A stretch of DNA of 64,000 nucleotides from Candidatus Thiosymbion ectosymbiont of Catanema sp. Cochon2018 (lineage in GTDB: Bacteria; Pseudomonadota; Gammaproteobacteria; Chromatiales; Chromatiaceae). The stretch covers positions 1,677,714-1,741,713 of the forward strand of contig WYCW01000001.1 of NCBI GenBank assembly GCA_011392765.1, given 5' to 3'. This document shows, piece by piece, positions 16,193-25,324 of the stretch (position 1 is its first letter; the number at the start of each line of letters is the position of its first letter). The translations under genes and the position numbers were made by a program. The notes beneath the pieces are model-generated. The model saw only the letters and a list, made by a program, of their open reading frames with translations, made no database searches and was not told the DNA's origin.

Positions 16193-18346
16193 TTACTGTC
16201 GGCTCGGTTCCAACCCAAGACGCAAGACGCGCAGGAAGAGGTCGGCGTCTTCGAGCAGGTGGTCCGAGTCACAGGATTCGACGAGTCGGTCGATGAGTCG
16301 GAGGTCCTCGAAGACTCGGTCCCAAGTGTCCCGGTCGCGGCGGGTGGCGACGCGCTTACTGAATTTCTCGAATGCGTCGCGCAGTTCCTTTTCCTTGGCC
16401 GACTCCGGCAGGTGGGCGATGAGGTCGCGCAGATTTCCGATCTGGCTGCGTGTGAGATGTAACTGCTTAGCCTCCAGGTCTTCCATGAACTGCCCGGCGG
16501 CAGCGATGAGTCTTTCGCGGTTCCCGATCCTTTTTTCCTCGGCGCGCTGTTCGTCCGTGGCCGGCGGGTCGGTTGCCAACCACGTGAGTCGGGCCGGGTC
16601 CGGGGCGAAGTCGAGCACGAAACGCCCGCAGCCTTCCCAACGACGCCCGCCCAGGGCGCCCCGTCCCGCGAGTTTCTCGCGCAGCTGCTCGGCAATCGGT
16701 CCCCGGATCCGGAGTGCCGATCCGCGGCGGATGGCTCGCTTCGGGGGAGCAGGCAGGCCGGAGACGGCATTGAAGCCGGTATAGTGCTGGGTGTCGCTGT
16801 AGACCCGTTCGTGATCCTGTTCGGGGTCCGGTGGGTCGAGTTCTAACAGATCACAGAGCATCCGAGCACTGAGGCGGGTATAAAACCCCAGGGTGACCGG
16901 GTCACGGGCGATGAGGTCGGAGGTCAGGGTGATGCGCAACTCGTCGGCCTGGGAGCTGGTGGGTTTTTTGGGGGTATCCGGCTCGCACCAGCCGACGACC
17001 GCGACCGGGGCGCCGCCACGACCGATCCGCAGGCTTCGGGTCGCCTGGGTAGCGGACGGGGTCGTAGCGATCAGGCCCGCCAGCTCCGTCGATAGGCGCT
17101 GGAGGTCTTGCGGGCTCTTGGCGATCAGGTCCGCGACGAAGTGAGTCCCGGCCGGGATCAGCTCGGTGGTAAAGAGCGACGTTTCGGTGCGCGGGATGTC
17201 TACGAGGGAGCTGCCGCGTTGGTTGCGCATGCGCAGGCCAAGCGGGACCAGGAAGGCCCGCCAGTCGCCAGTGGCCGAACGGTGGAGGTAGGCGTTCGAT
17301 TTGGGACGCTTGTAGCGGGTCCGGTGCAGCTCCGCGGGCTCGGGAGTGTCTTCGCCGGCGAGCATGTCCTTGAACCGGGCGGGCTTGTCTGCCGGCGGCT
17401 CGGCCCCAGGGGTGCCGGGGCCCGGCGCCCAGTGGGGCCAGGGGGTGGACTCGGCGGGGCTCGGCTTGGGTGTGTGGAGACTAAGTGGTATGGGGAGTAC
17501 CTGCAGGCCGGCCAGGGCTTGAACGGTATTGATCTCGGCCCCGGCGGGCAGGGGGTAGGCGGGACCGACGGCGATGCGCCGCTCGAACAGGGTCTCCGGC
17601 TTGCGGCGATTGGCGACGGCCCAGCCGGCCAGGGCTCCGAACAGCATCCGGCCTGGGATGTGGGTCTCGCCGGGGACGATGTTGCCGGGAAAGCCGGTGG
17701 TGGGGATGCACACCGGGGCTTCGGCCCGCAGCAACAGGCGCAGCCGGGTCGCGGTGCTCGGCAGGGCGCCGGCGAGAAGTCCCTCCGATCGGGGGTCGCT
17801 CCATTCACAGGCAAGGATGCGGATCTGACCGCTGCCGCGGCTGCGTTCACTGCCGATCCGGTCGGTGGCGTAAAGGATCTGTTCGAAGGCGTGACGCAGC
17901 CCGGCGGCGTCGGTTTCGAGCCGGCCTTCACCGGCAAGACAGGTGCCGGCGGCCAGGTATTCGGTGCGACGCAGGCTGTGGTCGTCCGGTGAGCGGCTGC
18001 CGGCGCGGCGGGCGGTGGCGTCCCAGGTCAGGGTCCTGGCCGCCTTCTCCGGCCGCAGGTCGCCGACCACGAGTGCGCCGCGGCCAGTCCCCGACTGCCC
18101 GAAGAGTCCATCCAACTGGTCTTGGCCGATGGCGCCCAGACGGACCAGCCGTTCCCCGGTGTCGCGCCATACCCCGCGCAGGTGGCTGCCGGGCACCAGC
18201 GGGCGCCCCTGGTGATCCCGCGCCAGGGTGCGGTCGATGATACCGGAGCCGGTACCGCAGCCGGTGTGGAGGTCTTCGAGGAGCTCGATCCGGAGGTGAA
18301 AACAGTGAGGTGATGCTTTGTCCATGGTCCCAGGTGGTGTTGACAT
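16193..18346 (-). CDS. Cas7-Cas5(Csx10)-Cas11 fusion protein, type III-D-like effector subunit
   Basis: 717 residues; initiation at MDKASPH (18325) is equally possible. Three parts can be read. (1) Residues 15-195 are a Cas7/Csm3-like RAMP with LHTGCGTGSGIIDRTLARD, whose D38 aligns with the RNA-cleaving Asp of Csm3, and VPGSHLRGVWRD. (2) Residues 200-590 are a Csx10/Cas5-like RAMP with IPGRMLFGALAGWA, SSLVDIPRTETSLFTTELIPAG and a glycine-rich RIGRGG loop at 440-445. (3) Residues 597-717 are all-helical and charged, as expected of a Cas11 small subunit. This matches the Cas7-Cas5-Cas11 fusion known from III-Dv (III-D2) complexes, which are regarded as intermediates toward the single-protein III-E effector. 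Domain calls 1 and 2 are from motifs; call 3 is from position and helicity. It lies 441 bp downstream of cas10. Confidence 0.7.
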   Translation of the reverse strand: MSTPPGTMDKASPHCFHLRIELLEDLHTGCGTGSGIIDRTLARDHQGRPLVPGSHLRGVWRDTGERLVRLGAIGQDQLDGLFGQSGTGRGALVVGDLRPEKAARTLTWDATARRAGSRSPDDHSLRRTEYLAAGTCLAGEGRLETDAAGLRHAFEQILYATDRIGSERSRGSGQIRILACEWSDPRSEGLLAGALPSTATRLRLLLRAEAPVCIPTTGFPGNIVPGETHIPGRMLFGALAGWAVANRRKPETLFERRIAVGPAYPLPAGAEINTVQALAGLQVLPIPLSLHTPKPSPAESTPWPHWAPGPGTPGAEPPADKPARFKDMLAGEDTPEPAELHRTRYKRPKSNAYLHRSATGDWRAFLVPLGLRMRNQRGSSLVDIPRTETSLFTTELIPAGTHFVADLIAKSPQDLQRLSTELAGLIATTPSATQATRSLRIGRGGAPVAVVGWCEPDTPKKPTSSQADELRITLTSDLIARDPVTLGFYTRLSARMLCDLLELDPPDPEQDHERVYSDTQHYTGFNAVSGLPAPPKRAIRRGSALRIRGPIAEQLREKLAGRGALGGRRWEGCGRFVLDFAPDPARLTWLATDPPATDEQRAEEKRIGNRERLIAAAGQFMEDLEAKQLHLTRSQIGNLRDLIAHLPESAKEKELRDAFEKFSKRVATRRDRDTWDRVFEDLRLIDRLVESCDSDHLLEDADLFLRVLRLGLEPSRQ

Positions 18347-18787
18347 TCGGTGTCATTCCGAGCGCAGCGAGAAATCCTGCGTTACGGAAGGTTTAGGGTT
18401 ATTGCTGGGTTTTGGCCGTGTCCCTGGCCGCAACCCAGCCTACGGTCCCTTTTTAGACAGTCTCTTAGCCGCAAATGAACGCAAATGAATCAAGAACCCT
18501 TTGAAAACGAAACAATCTGCGAGAATCTGCGAAATCTGCGGACAAAGTGGTTATCTCTGCTATTACAAAATCGAGTTGAACCACGAATGCACACGAATGA
18601 ACACGAATTCGTCTATTCGTGTGGATTCGTGTTCATTCGTGGTTTAATGCGTGTTAAAACGAAACAATCTGTGAAAATCTGCGTAATCTGCGGACAAAAA
18701 AGAGAATATGATCTTTGGCGACCAATTTGCGTTGATTCGCGTTCATTTGCGGCAAAAAAAAGGAAATGCCAATAGCCCTTGGTAGCG
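18347..18787. repeat. Repeats between cas10 and the fusion gene
   Basis: No gene. Holds a GTAGGCTGGGTT/MITE-B-type end (about 18405-18470) and a long hairpin of AACCACGAATGCACACG and its complement (18579-18645). Fragments of AATCTGCG repeats and of a GCAAATGAACGCAAAT / TTCATTTGCGGC pair flank it. Confidence 0.65.
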
Positions 18788-20464
18788 TTACCGGAGGTCC
18801 TGCTTGCGGCGTCCGAGGAAACGGAGCTCGGTCAGCTCCACCAGGTCGCGGATGTAGGTGACAAAGCGCCCGTCGCCGGCATTACGCCAGATCCGGCCTG
18901 TCGGGAACAGATGGTCGTTGTCGATGGCTTCGCGGGCATCCTTGGGCAGTCGCTCCCTGGTCTTCTCGAAACAGAGCTGCGACCAGCGCCGGCCCCGCGG
19001 CAACTCGGTTACCAGGTCCTTCAGTTGGCTGCGCGGTACTCGCTGGTGCTCGTCGGGCCGGCCCAGTTTTTCGGCGGTGGTCAGTAATTGTTCCAACGCG
19101 GGCATCGGGGCCTGCTCATCGAGGACGATGTAGGGCTTGGCGGTCAGGGCCAGGGTCTCGTGTTTTCCTGTGTCGTCCACCGGGTAGGTGCTGATGTCGT
19201 GCCGGGCGCGAAAGGCCGCGGGGTCCTCGGCCCAGCTGCTGGTCAGTACCATCCAGTCCACCACGGAGCATTCAGGCTGCGGAGATTTACGTTTGGCGCC
19301 GGCGGCCAGTTCCTCGGCGATCCGGTGCAGGCGGTGAAACGGCAGGTTGTGACGCGCGATTACGACCCCGGCGCCGATGCCGATCGGTCTGTTATCCGGG
19401 TCCGGGAGGACCCGGTCGGGGCACCGCAGGCCCTGGGCGAAGGCCGTGATGAATGGGAACGCGTAGCCGGGCTGGCAGAGCAGCAGCAGGTCGTCGCCGC
19501 CGAGCATCAATAGTTGGTAGGGAAGGTACTCGTGGCGGGACAAGACCTCCTTCGGGAAGGTCTCCTGTAGGGCATCGATCAGGCTGGCGCGGACGGCAAC
19601 CCGCATGTGATGGAAGAAACGCTCGGTTTCTCGCTCTTTGGCGAGCCAATCCGTCAGTCCGAGCTTTTTCTGATAGTCCTTGACGCGCTGACCGATGCGG
19701 TTGCCGTCGGCGTGGATCAGGGCGATGTAGTTGCCGGCGTCGCCGAGGTGTTCGAGATCCCGCGGGGGTGGTGGGCCGTCTTTTCCCGGCAGGGCGTTCC
19801 GGAGGAGGCTGATCAGGTCGCGGGAGTCCGGGGCCGCGACCGCCTGCTGGTCGGGTTTCACAAAGTGCTCACCCGCGTCCAGCTTGGCCCGGACCGCGGT
19901 CGAGTAGAAGTCGGGGCGGTCTTCATGTTTGTCTTCGTAGGCGGCGACTCCCTGGCCGCTCGCGGTACAGCCCTGGAACTGGGGCAGCTCGGCGAGCTGG
20001 ACAGGGGTGGGGTCGAGTTGGGGTTTCTCCTCGGGGCCGTCCCCGAAGGACCAAGCGTCAACTCGTAGCGAATACAAGAGGTCCGGCAGCTCAGAGTCCA
20101 GGTACGCCCTGGCCTCCCGTGCGAAGTCCAGGGCCTGGTCTTGCTCCTCGAAGAGAATGCGCAGGTGACCGCCGTCGCGCGACAGGATGCCTCGTTCGTA
20201 GCAGGCGCGGGGATCGTCCCCGGCAGGCAGCCCATTGCCGCCGGCATCCGCCGGGAGCGGATCGGCCGAGAGCGGACCTTCCAGGTCCCCAGGGTCCAGC
20301 GGTTTCCCCCCTTCGGCCAGGCTGGGGAGCCGATACCGAAAGGCGTCTCCGAGCAGGGCATTGGCGCCGAGCATCGCCCGCAGGCGGGCGACGGCGAATA
20401 AGAAGGTCTGGACGCGCTGGGCCTCGATGCGGACAAGCCAGCCATCCGGTCTGGATTCATGCAT
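18788..20464 (-). CDS. cas10: Cas10-like type III CRISPR polymerase/cyclase subunit (HD-less)
   Basis: 558 residues. The N-terminus begins directly with a Cmr2-type palm element (WLVRIEAQRVQTFLFAVARLR) and lacks an HD nuclease domain, as is usual for subtype III-D. A second palm motif, IHADGNRIGQRVK, is at 250-262. The cyclase motif GGDD is intact at 322-325 (LLMLGGDDLLLL), so cyclic oligoadenylate synthesis is plausible. The C-terminal third is helical. It would be activated when the complex binds target RNA and would signal to the CARF-HEPN protein encoded at 1107-3050. A strong Shine-Dalgarno (CGAGGAGAACC) precedes the ATG. It is the first gene of the minus-strand cas cluster; no cas1, cas2, cas6 or array lies upstream within reach. 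Confidence 0.8.
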   Translation of the reverse strand: MHESRPDGWLVRIEAQRVQTFLFAVARLRAMLGANALLGDAFRYRLPSLAEGGKPLDPGDLEGPLSADPLPADAGGNGLPAGDDPRACYERGILSRDGGHLRILFEEQDQALDFAREARAYLDSELPDLLYSLRVDAWSFGDGPEEKPQLDPTPVQLAELPQFQGCTASGQGVAAYEDKHEDRPDFYSTAVRAKLDAGEHFVKPDQQAVAAPDSRDLISLLRNALPGKDGPPPPRDLEHLGDAGNYIALIHADGNRIGQRVKDYQKKLGLTDWLAKERETERFFHHMRVAVRASLIDALQETFPKEVLSRHEYLPYQLLMLGGDDLLLLCQPGYAFPFITAFAQGLRCPDRVLPDPDNRPIGIGAGVVIARHNLPFHRLHRIAEELAAGAKRKSPQPECSVVDWMVLTSSWAEDPAAFRARHDISTYPVDDTGKHETLALTAKPYIVLDEQAPMPALEQLLTTAEKLGRPDEHQRVPRSQLKDLVTELPRGRRWSQLCFEKTRERLPKDAREAIDNDHLFPTGRIWRNAGDGRFVTYIRDLVELTELRFLGRRKQDLR

Positions 20465-20706
20465 CCTTCGGTTCTCCTCGGGGTTCCCTCGATTCGACTA
20501 CCGGTACATGAGAAACTACCCGGTCTCGGCTATTGAGCCTGGGAGTGTCCGAACCGTTGAAATACTTTCGATAATGTCCTTATATCCGCAGATTACGCAG
20601 ATTTCCACAGATTATTTCGTTCCTGATCTGCGGAATCCGCGGATTAAGATAGTCCTTTCCTCCATCATCAGGTCAGGCGATTCACGTTTGAGTCCAGGGG
20701 AACACA
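20465..20706. promoter_or_regulatory. Divergent intergenic region between cas10 and mesaconyl-CoA hydratase
   Basis: Should hold promoters for both divergent genes. It also contains a compact ACGCAGATT-family hairpin (about 20583-20647). No convincing -35/-10 pair was identified. Confidence 0.4.
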
Positions 20707-21765
20707 ATGAGCACCAAGACCAATCCCGGTAACTTTTTCGAGGACTTCCGCGTCGGGATGGAGATCATCCATGCGACGCCGCGCACCATCACGGAGGGGG
20801 ATGTCGCCCTCTATACGGCACTCTACGGCTCCCGCTTCGCGGTCCAGTCCTCCGGCGCCTTTGCCGCGGCCATCGGGCTGCCGCGCGCACCACTGGATGA
20901 CATGCTGTTGTTCCATCTGGTGTTCGGGAAAACGGTGCCGGATATCTCGCTCAATGCCATCGCCAACCTTGGCTATGCCTCCGGACGCTTCCACGCCCTG
21001 GCCTATCCGGGCGATACCGTCCGTACCGTCTCCGAGGTGATCGGCCTCAAGGAGAACTCGAACGGTAAGGCCGGGACTGTCTATGTGCGCTCCGTGGGTA
21101 CCAACCAAAGGGGCGAGACGGTGCTCGAATATGTGCGTTGGGTGATGGTGCGCAAAAGAGACCTCGACGCCCCGGCCCCCGAGCCGGTCGTGCCCGAGCT
21201 GCCGTCGGCGGTCCCCGTTGCCGACCTGATCGTGCCGGAGGGGTTGGATTTCTCCGGCTACGACGCGAATCTGGCCGGAAGCGCCTATTTCTGGGACGAC
21301 TATGAGGAAGGCGAAAAGATCGACCATGTGGACGCCATGACCGTAGAGGAAAGCGACCACATGACCGCCACCCGGCTCTACCAGAATACCGCCAAGGTGC
21401 ACTTCAACCAGCACACCGAAAAGGACGGTCGCTTCGGCAAGCGCATTGTCTACGGCGGCCACGTCATCAGCCTGGCACGTTCTTTTTCCTTCAACGGCCT
21501 GGCCAACGCCTTCAAGATCGTCGCTATCAACGGCGGGCGCCACACGGCCCCCATCTTTGCCGGCGATACGGTCTACGCCTGGTCCCAGGTCCTGAGCAAG
21601 GATGAACTGCCGGGCCGAACCGATCTGGGGGCGTTGCGCCTGCGCCTGGTTGCCGTGAAGGACCAGGACTGCGCCGCATTTCCATACAAGAACGAGGAAG
21701 GAAAATATGACCCCGCGGTGGTGCTGGATTTCGACTGCACGGTCCTGATGCCGCGGAAACGCTAG
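20707..21765 (+). CDS. mch: Mesaconyl-CoA hydratase (MaoC double hot-dog fold)
   Basis: 352 residues, the usual length. The N-terminal NPGNFFEDFRVGMEIIHATPRTITEGDVALYTALYGSRFAVQ and the second-domain KVHFNQHTEKDGRFGKRIVYGGHVISLARSFSFNGLANAF are characteristic of mesaconyl-CoA (2-methylfumaryl-CoA) hydratase. This enzyme interconverts mesaconyl-C1-CoA and beta-methylmalyl-CoA in the ethylmalonyl-CoA pathway, the 3-hydroxypropionate bi-cycle and methylaspartate-type pathways. It is cytoplasmic. The start follows AGGGGAACACA. No other gene of those pathways is adjacent, but an acrylyl-CoA reductase-type gene lies 13 kb away (34938-35933). This is an isolated, apparently intact metabolic gene. 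Confidence 0.85.
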   Translation: MSTKTNPGNFFEDFRVGMEIIHATPRTITEGDVALYTALYGSRFAVQSSGAFAAAIGLPRAPLDDMLLFHLVFGKTVPDISLNAIANLGYASGRFHALAYPGDTVRTVSEVIGLKENSNGKAGTVYVRSVGTNQRGETVLEYVRWVMVRKRDLDAPAPEPVVPELPSAVPVADLIVPEGLDFSGYDANLAGSAYFWDDYEEGEKIDHVDAMTVEESDHMTATRLYQNTAKVHFNQHTEKDGRFGKRIVYGGHVISLARSFSFNGLANAFKIVAINGGRHTAPIFAGDTVYAWSQVLSKDELPGRTDLGALRLRLVAVKDQDCAAFPYKNEEGKYDPAVVLDFDCTVLMPRKR

Positions 21766-21871
21766 CGCCCGCATGTTCCACCGGGGATTGCCGTCCTGTG
21801 GAACTCGCCAGGACAACCGAATGATAATTCGATAGAAAGCAAGAGGTTACAGATGTAGGTTGGGTAAAGCC

Positions 21872-22024
21872 CAATGCCATTAAGTTAGCTGTTGGCCATT
21901 TACCGATGCGAAAGAGAAAACTACGAATCACGCGAATTTCCGCGAATCGATTCGCGAGGATTCGCGTGATTCGTAGTTTTTCCTCTTTTTTGTTGACCGG
22001 TAACGCTCAAACTTGATGGCATTG
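21872..22024. mobile_element. MITE-A copy (153 bp)
   Basis: CAATGCCATTAAGTTAG to CAAACTTGATGGCATTG with the ACTACGAATCACGCG palindrome inside. The flanks do not match; the right border runs into a half copy of the TTTCAAGGTGCCC element, so one end has been rearranged. Confidence 0.75.
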
Positions 22025-22058
22025 TATTTCAAGGTGCCCTTCAGTCAAAGGTCGGAAA

Positions 22059-23993
22059 ATGAAAGAGTTGCCTGATCCGAAAAGTTACCCGTGTGTGCAG
22101 GATCCGAATTATGAGGATACCAGAGAATCGCTCAATAATGAATATCATCGGTGGTGGATTTCACTTTTACCTTATTTGAAACCACTCGCTGTAGCTAAAC
22201 TAAAAGAGAGCATTGAAGACGAAATTGAGAAAATACCGGAGATCGAACTGCTGCGGTTGTGGGAACCCGAGATAAATATACGGCATCCGGTGGGATATGA
22301 AGTATGCGAGCCTTCCCGTATTATGGTAAGAGCGCCTTTGAATGGATCCTATGGTATCAGGATCAAAGCGAAGCTGCATATTGAAAAGAGGCTTCCTTTA
22401 GGACTGGATATTGAAGCCGATGAGGTCTTCACCTTCGTGGTATGCAATCTCCGGGTTGCCCAGGAAGCTCGATTCAGACATCTCGATCCGAAAAATATCG
22501 AGATTACATATCTTGATCAACCGAAAATTTCCTTTGAAATCGATATCGAGGGCCATGGATTATCCAGTGTACTGATTGCTGAAGTAGGCCAGCTGTTTGT
22601 AGATTATCGACTTGACGGCATTATCAGGATGCTGACTCTTGAAATAACCGGAAAATTTCCGACTTTAATAAGGGAGAGCAAGATATCTTTAGCGCCTGAC
22701 GCCCCTTTATTATCAGGGCCGGTAAAACCGATTGGGTTTAAAAAATTCATTGATAATCTCGAGGAAAAAATAAGCGAATATCATCTTCCTTACGGCACAT
22801 TGATGGTCGTCGATACCGACCATGAGGATAATACAACCTGGATTGATCATTATTCCAGGAGTTCATCCGTAAATGCTGAGGATTATTCTTATCTCTATAC
22901 CAGAGACAGCCCTGTCTTTACCGGTATTTACCTGGCATCGCAGAGTTATAGATACGCGGTAACCAAAAATAAGCAGGCAATAAAAAATATACGACAGGTA
23001 TTATCCGGAATAGACAGGCTTTTCAAAGTCAATGAAACCGGCTTGATGGCACGGTTGACCGTGCCTATGGACTCGCCTTTGGCACGGACAATAGAATTTC
23101 AAGGCATAAAATTCAGGCAGAGAACACTCGAAGACGGTAAAGTGTGGATATCCGTTCAGGACGAAGGTGTCTCGAGGGACCAGTATTTAGGCATCCTGTT
23201 CGGGCTGGCTACCGTTTATGAACATGTCGCCGAAGATTACAGGGATATTGGGTCCGTTGTTAAACGGTTATTGGCCCTTCAGTTTGATTTTATGGTGAAA
23301 AACAATTGGTTTTTGTCGGGAGACGAGACCAAAACCGGCATACCCAATTTTTGGATGCCGGGCAGTGACCAAAAATATGCTTATCTGGCAGTCAACAATT
23401 TTGTGACCGGCGGTAAGTATCAGGCCCGATTGAATGAGATTAAGCAGGGAGTTCCCGCTGTCTGGCTGGCGACCTGGTTGAACACCCGTAATACGGTCGC
23501 AAAGTATTACAAATTCAATTTGGCTTACTTATCGTATTACTGTATACTTCATTTCGAGACTGATCCGCTGATTAGAAAACACATCCACGGAGCCCACCGC
23601 ATCGTGGAAAGTGTTACCCGCAATCACCTTAATCCGCATTTCGATTTAATGCGTATAGATTTTGGAAGTGTAAAGAAAGAACATTTGGCGGACAATATTC
23701 GAGCCGCCATGAGTCAATATATTCAAAGGGGACATCGTGAGGGTCCTGTGGATCGGAGTCTTATGAATAAATACCATTTTCGGGAACTCCAACTCGACTC
23801 CGGTAAAGAGACCGTAACTACCATACCCGTCTGGCCGAAAGACCGTGAATATGTTCGTTTCTTTCAATGGGAGAGAAATCCCTGGAGATTGGCACACTAT
23901 CCGGGTAACAAAAGAATAGAGTCTGTCGGCCTGTCAATCACCTGGCCCTACTGGTTCGGACGGTATCTGGGGGTGTTTTCCGCGGATGAATAA
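22059..23993 (+). CDS. Orphan 644-residue protein of unknown function, AT-rich
   Basis: I do not recognise the family. No signal peptide or membrane segment is seen. Residues about 40-225 are beta-rich and amphipathic (RIMVRAPLNGSYGIRIKAKLHIEKR, ISFEIDIEGHGLSS). Residues about 285-600 are helical with recurring aromatic/Asn motifs (VFTGIYLASQSYRYAVTK, DRLFKVNETGLMARL, QYLGILFGLATVYEHVAE), which could form an alpha/alpha toroid as in some glycosidases and lyases; that is a guess. Base composition and codon use are clearly more AT-rich than in all neighbours, suggesting recent transfer. The stop codon (23991-23993) directly abuts the ATG of a polysaccharide deacetylase gene, so the two are probably co-translated and may act on the same polysaccharide. 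Confidence 0.6.
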   Translation: MKELPDPKSYPCVQDPNYEDTRESLNNEYHRWWISLLPYLKPLAVAKLKESIEDEIEKIPEIELLRLWEPEINIRHPVGYEVCEPSRIMVRAPLNGSYGIRIKAKLHIEKRLPLGLDIEADEVFTFVVCNLRVAQEARFRHLDPKNIEITYLDQPKISFEIDIEGHGLSSVLIAEVGQLFVDYRLDGIIRMLTLEITGKFPTLIRESKISLAPDAPLLSGPVKPIGFKKFIDNLEEKISEYHLPYGTLMVVDTDHEDNTTWIDHYSRSSSVNAEDYSYLYTRDSPVFTGIYLASQSYRYAVTKNKQAIKNIRQVLSGIDRLFKVNETGLMARLTVPMDSPLARTIEFQGIKFRQRTLEDGKVWISVQDEGVSRDQYLGILFGLATVYEHVAEDYRDIGSVVKRLLALQFDFMVKNNWFLSGDETKTGIPNFWMPGSDQKYAYLAVNNFVTGGKYQARLNEIKQGVPAVWLATWLNTRNTVAKYYKFNLAYLSYYCILHFETDPLIRKHIHGAHRIVESVTRNHLNPHFDLMRIDFGSVKKEHLADNIRAAMSQYIQRGHREGPVDRSLMNKYHFRELQLDSGKETVTTIPVWPKDREYVRFFQWERNPWRLAHYPGNKRIESVGLSITWPYWFGRYLGVFSADE

Positions 23994-24722
23994 ATGTTAT
24001 CGGTAGTCGAGAGCATCTATACTCAGCACTCCGACTTCCGGTTCCCCGGTGGTGTCGCTAAGGCCCTCGTCCTGAGTATGGACGATGGTCCCGTGCAGGA
24101 CCGCCGCTTGGTCGAGCTCCTGGATTGCTACGGGATTCGCGGGACCTTCCACCTCAACTCGGGACGCCTCGGTCAACCGGGCTATGTCGCCCCGGAGGAA
24201 ATCGGCTCCCTATACGCCGGTCACGAGGTATCCACCCATTCCGTCAGCCATCCCTACCTCGATTCCCTGTCCAGGGCCGAGCTTGTCACCGAAGTCGGAG
24301 ACGACCGCGCGGCGCTCTCCCGTATCTTGGGCCGGGACGTGCGCGGGCACGCCTATCCGTTCGGCGCATGCAATGCCACTGTAATCGAGATACTGGACGA
24401 GCTCGGCATCACCTACGCGCGGACCGTGGACCAGACCCGCGACTTTCGTCTCCCCGATAACCTGTTGGCATGGGACCCGAGCTGCCACCACAGCGCCGCG
24501 GGCGAGCTTGCCGATACCTTTTTGGCCCTACCGGACAGCAACCCGGCCCTGTTCTTTATCTATGGCCATAGCTGGGAACTCGACTCCGGAGAACCGACCA
24601 ACAGTTGGGCCTATATGGAAAATCTGGCGCACAAGCTCGGTGGTCGAAGCGATATCTGGTACGCGACTGCAATCGAGGTCGCGGACTCTATAGGCGCCAT
24701 GCCTCGGACCTTTGATGCGTGA
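23994..24722 (+). CDS. NodB-type polysaccharide deacetylase
   Basis: 242 residues with the NodB homology motifs in order. LSMDDGP (residues about 28-34) corresponds to the TFDDG catalytic/metal motif. HEVSTHSVSHPYLDSLS gives the two metal-binding His residues. HAYPFGACN is motif 3, and FFIYGHSWELD carries the C-terminal catalytic His. Family-4 carbohydrate esterases remove N- or O-acetyl groups from chitin, peptidoglycan or exopolysaccharide. There is no signal peptide, so it is probably cytoplasmic. The ATG follows the previous stop with no gap, but the composition switches to the GC-rich local norm, so this two-gene unit looks chimeric. Length is near the minimum for the domain, with no extra domains. 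Confidence 0.85.
   Translation: MLSVVESIYTQHSDFRFPGGVAKALVLSMDDGPVQDRRLVELLDCYGIRGTFHLNSGRLGQPGYVAPEEIGSLYAGHEVSTHSVSHPYLDSLSRAELVTEVGDDRAALSRILGRDVRGHAYPFGACNATVIEILDELGITYARTVDQTRDFRLPDNLLAWDPSCHHSAAGELADTFLALPDSNPALFFIYGHSWELDSGEPTNSWAYMENLAHKLGGRSDIWYATAIEVADSIGAMPRTFDA

Positions 24723-25324
<602 letters not shown>

Noticed and set aside
20668..21816. 382-codon minus frame opposite mesaconyl-CoA hydratase
   Set aside because: Shadow frame; His/Gly-rich low-information translation and no start context.
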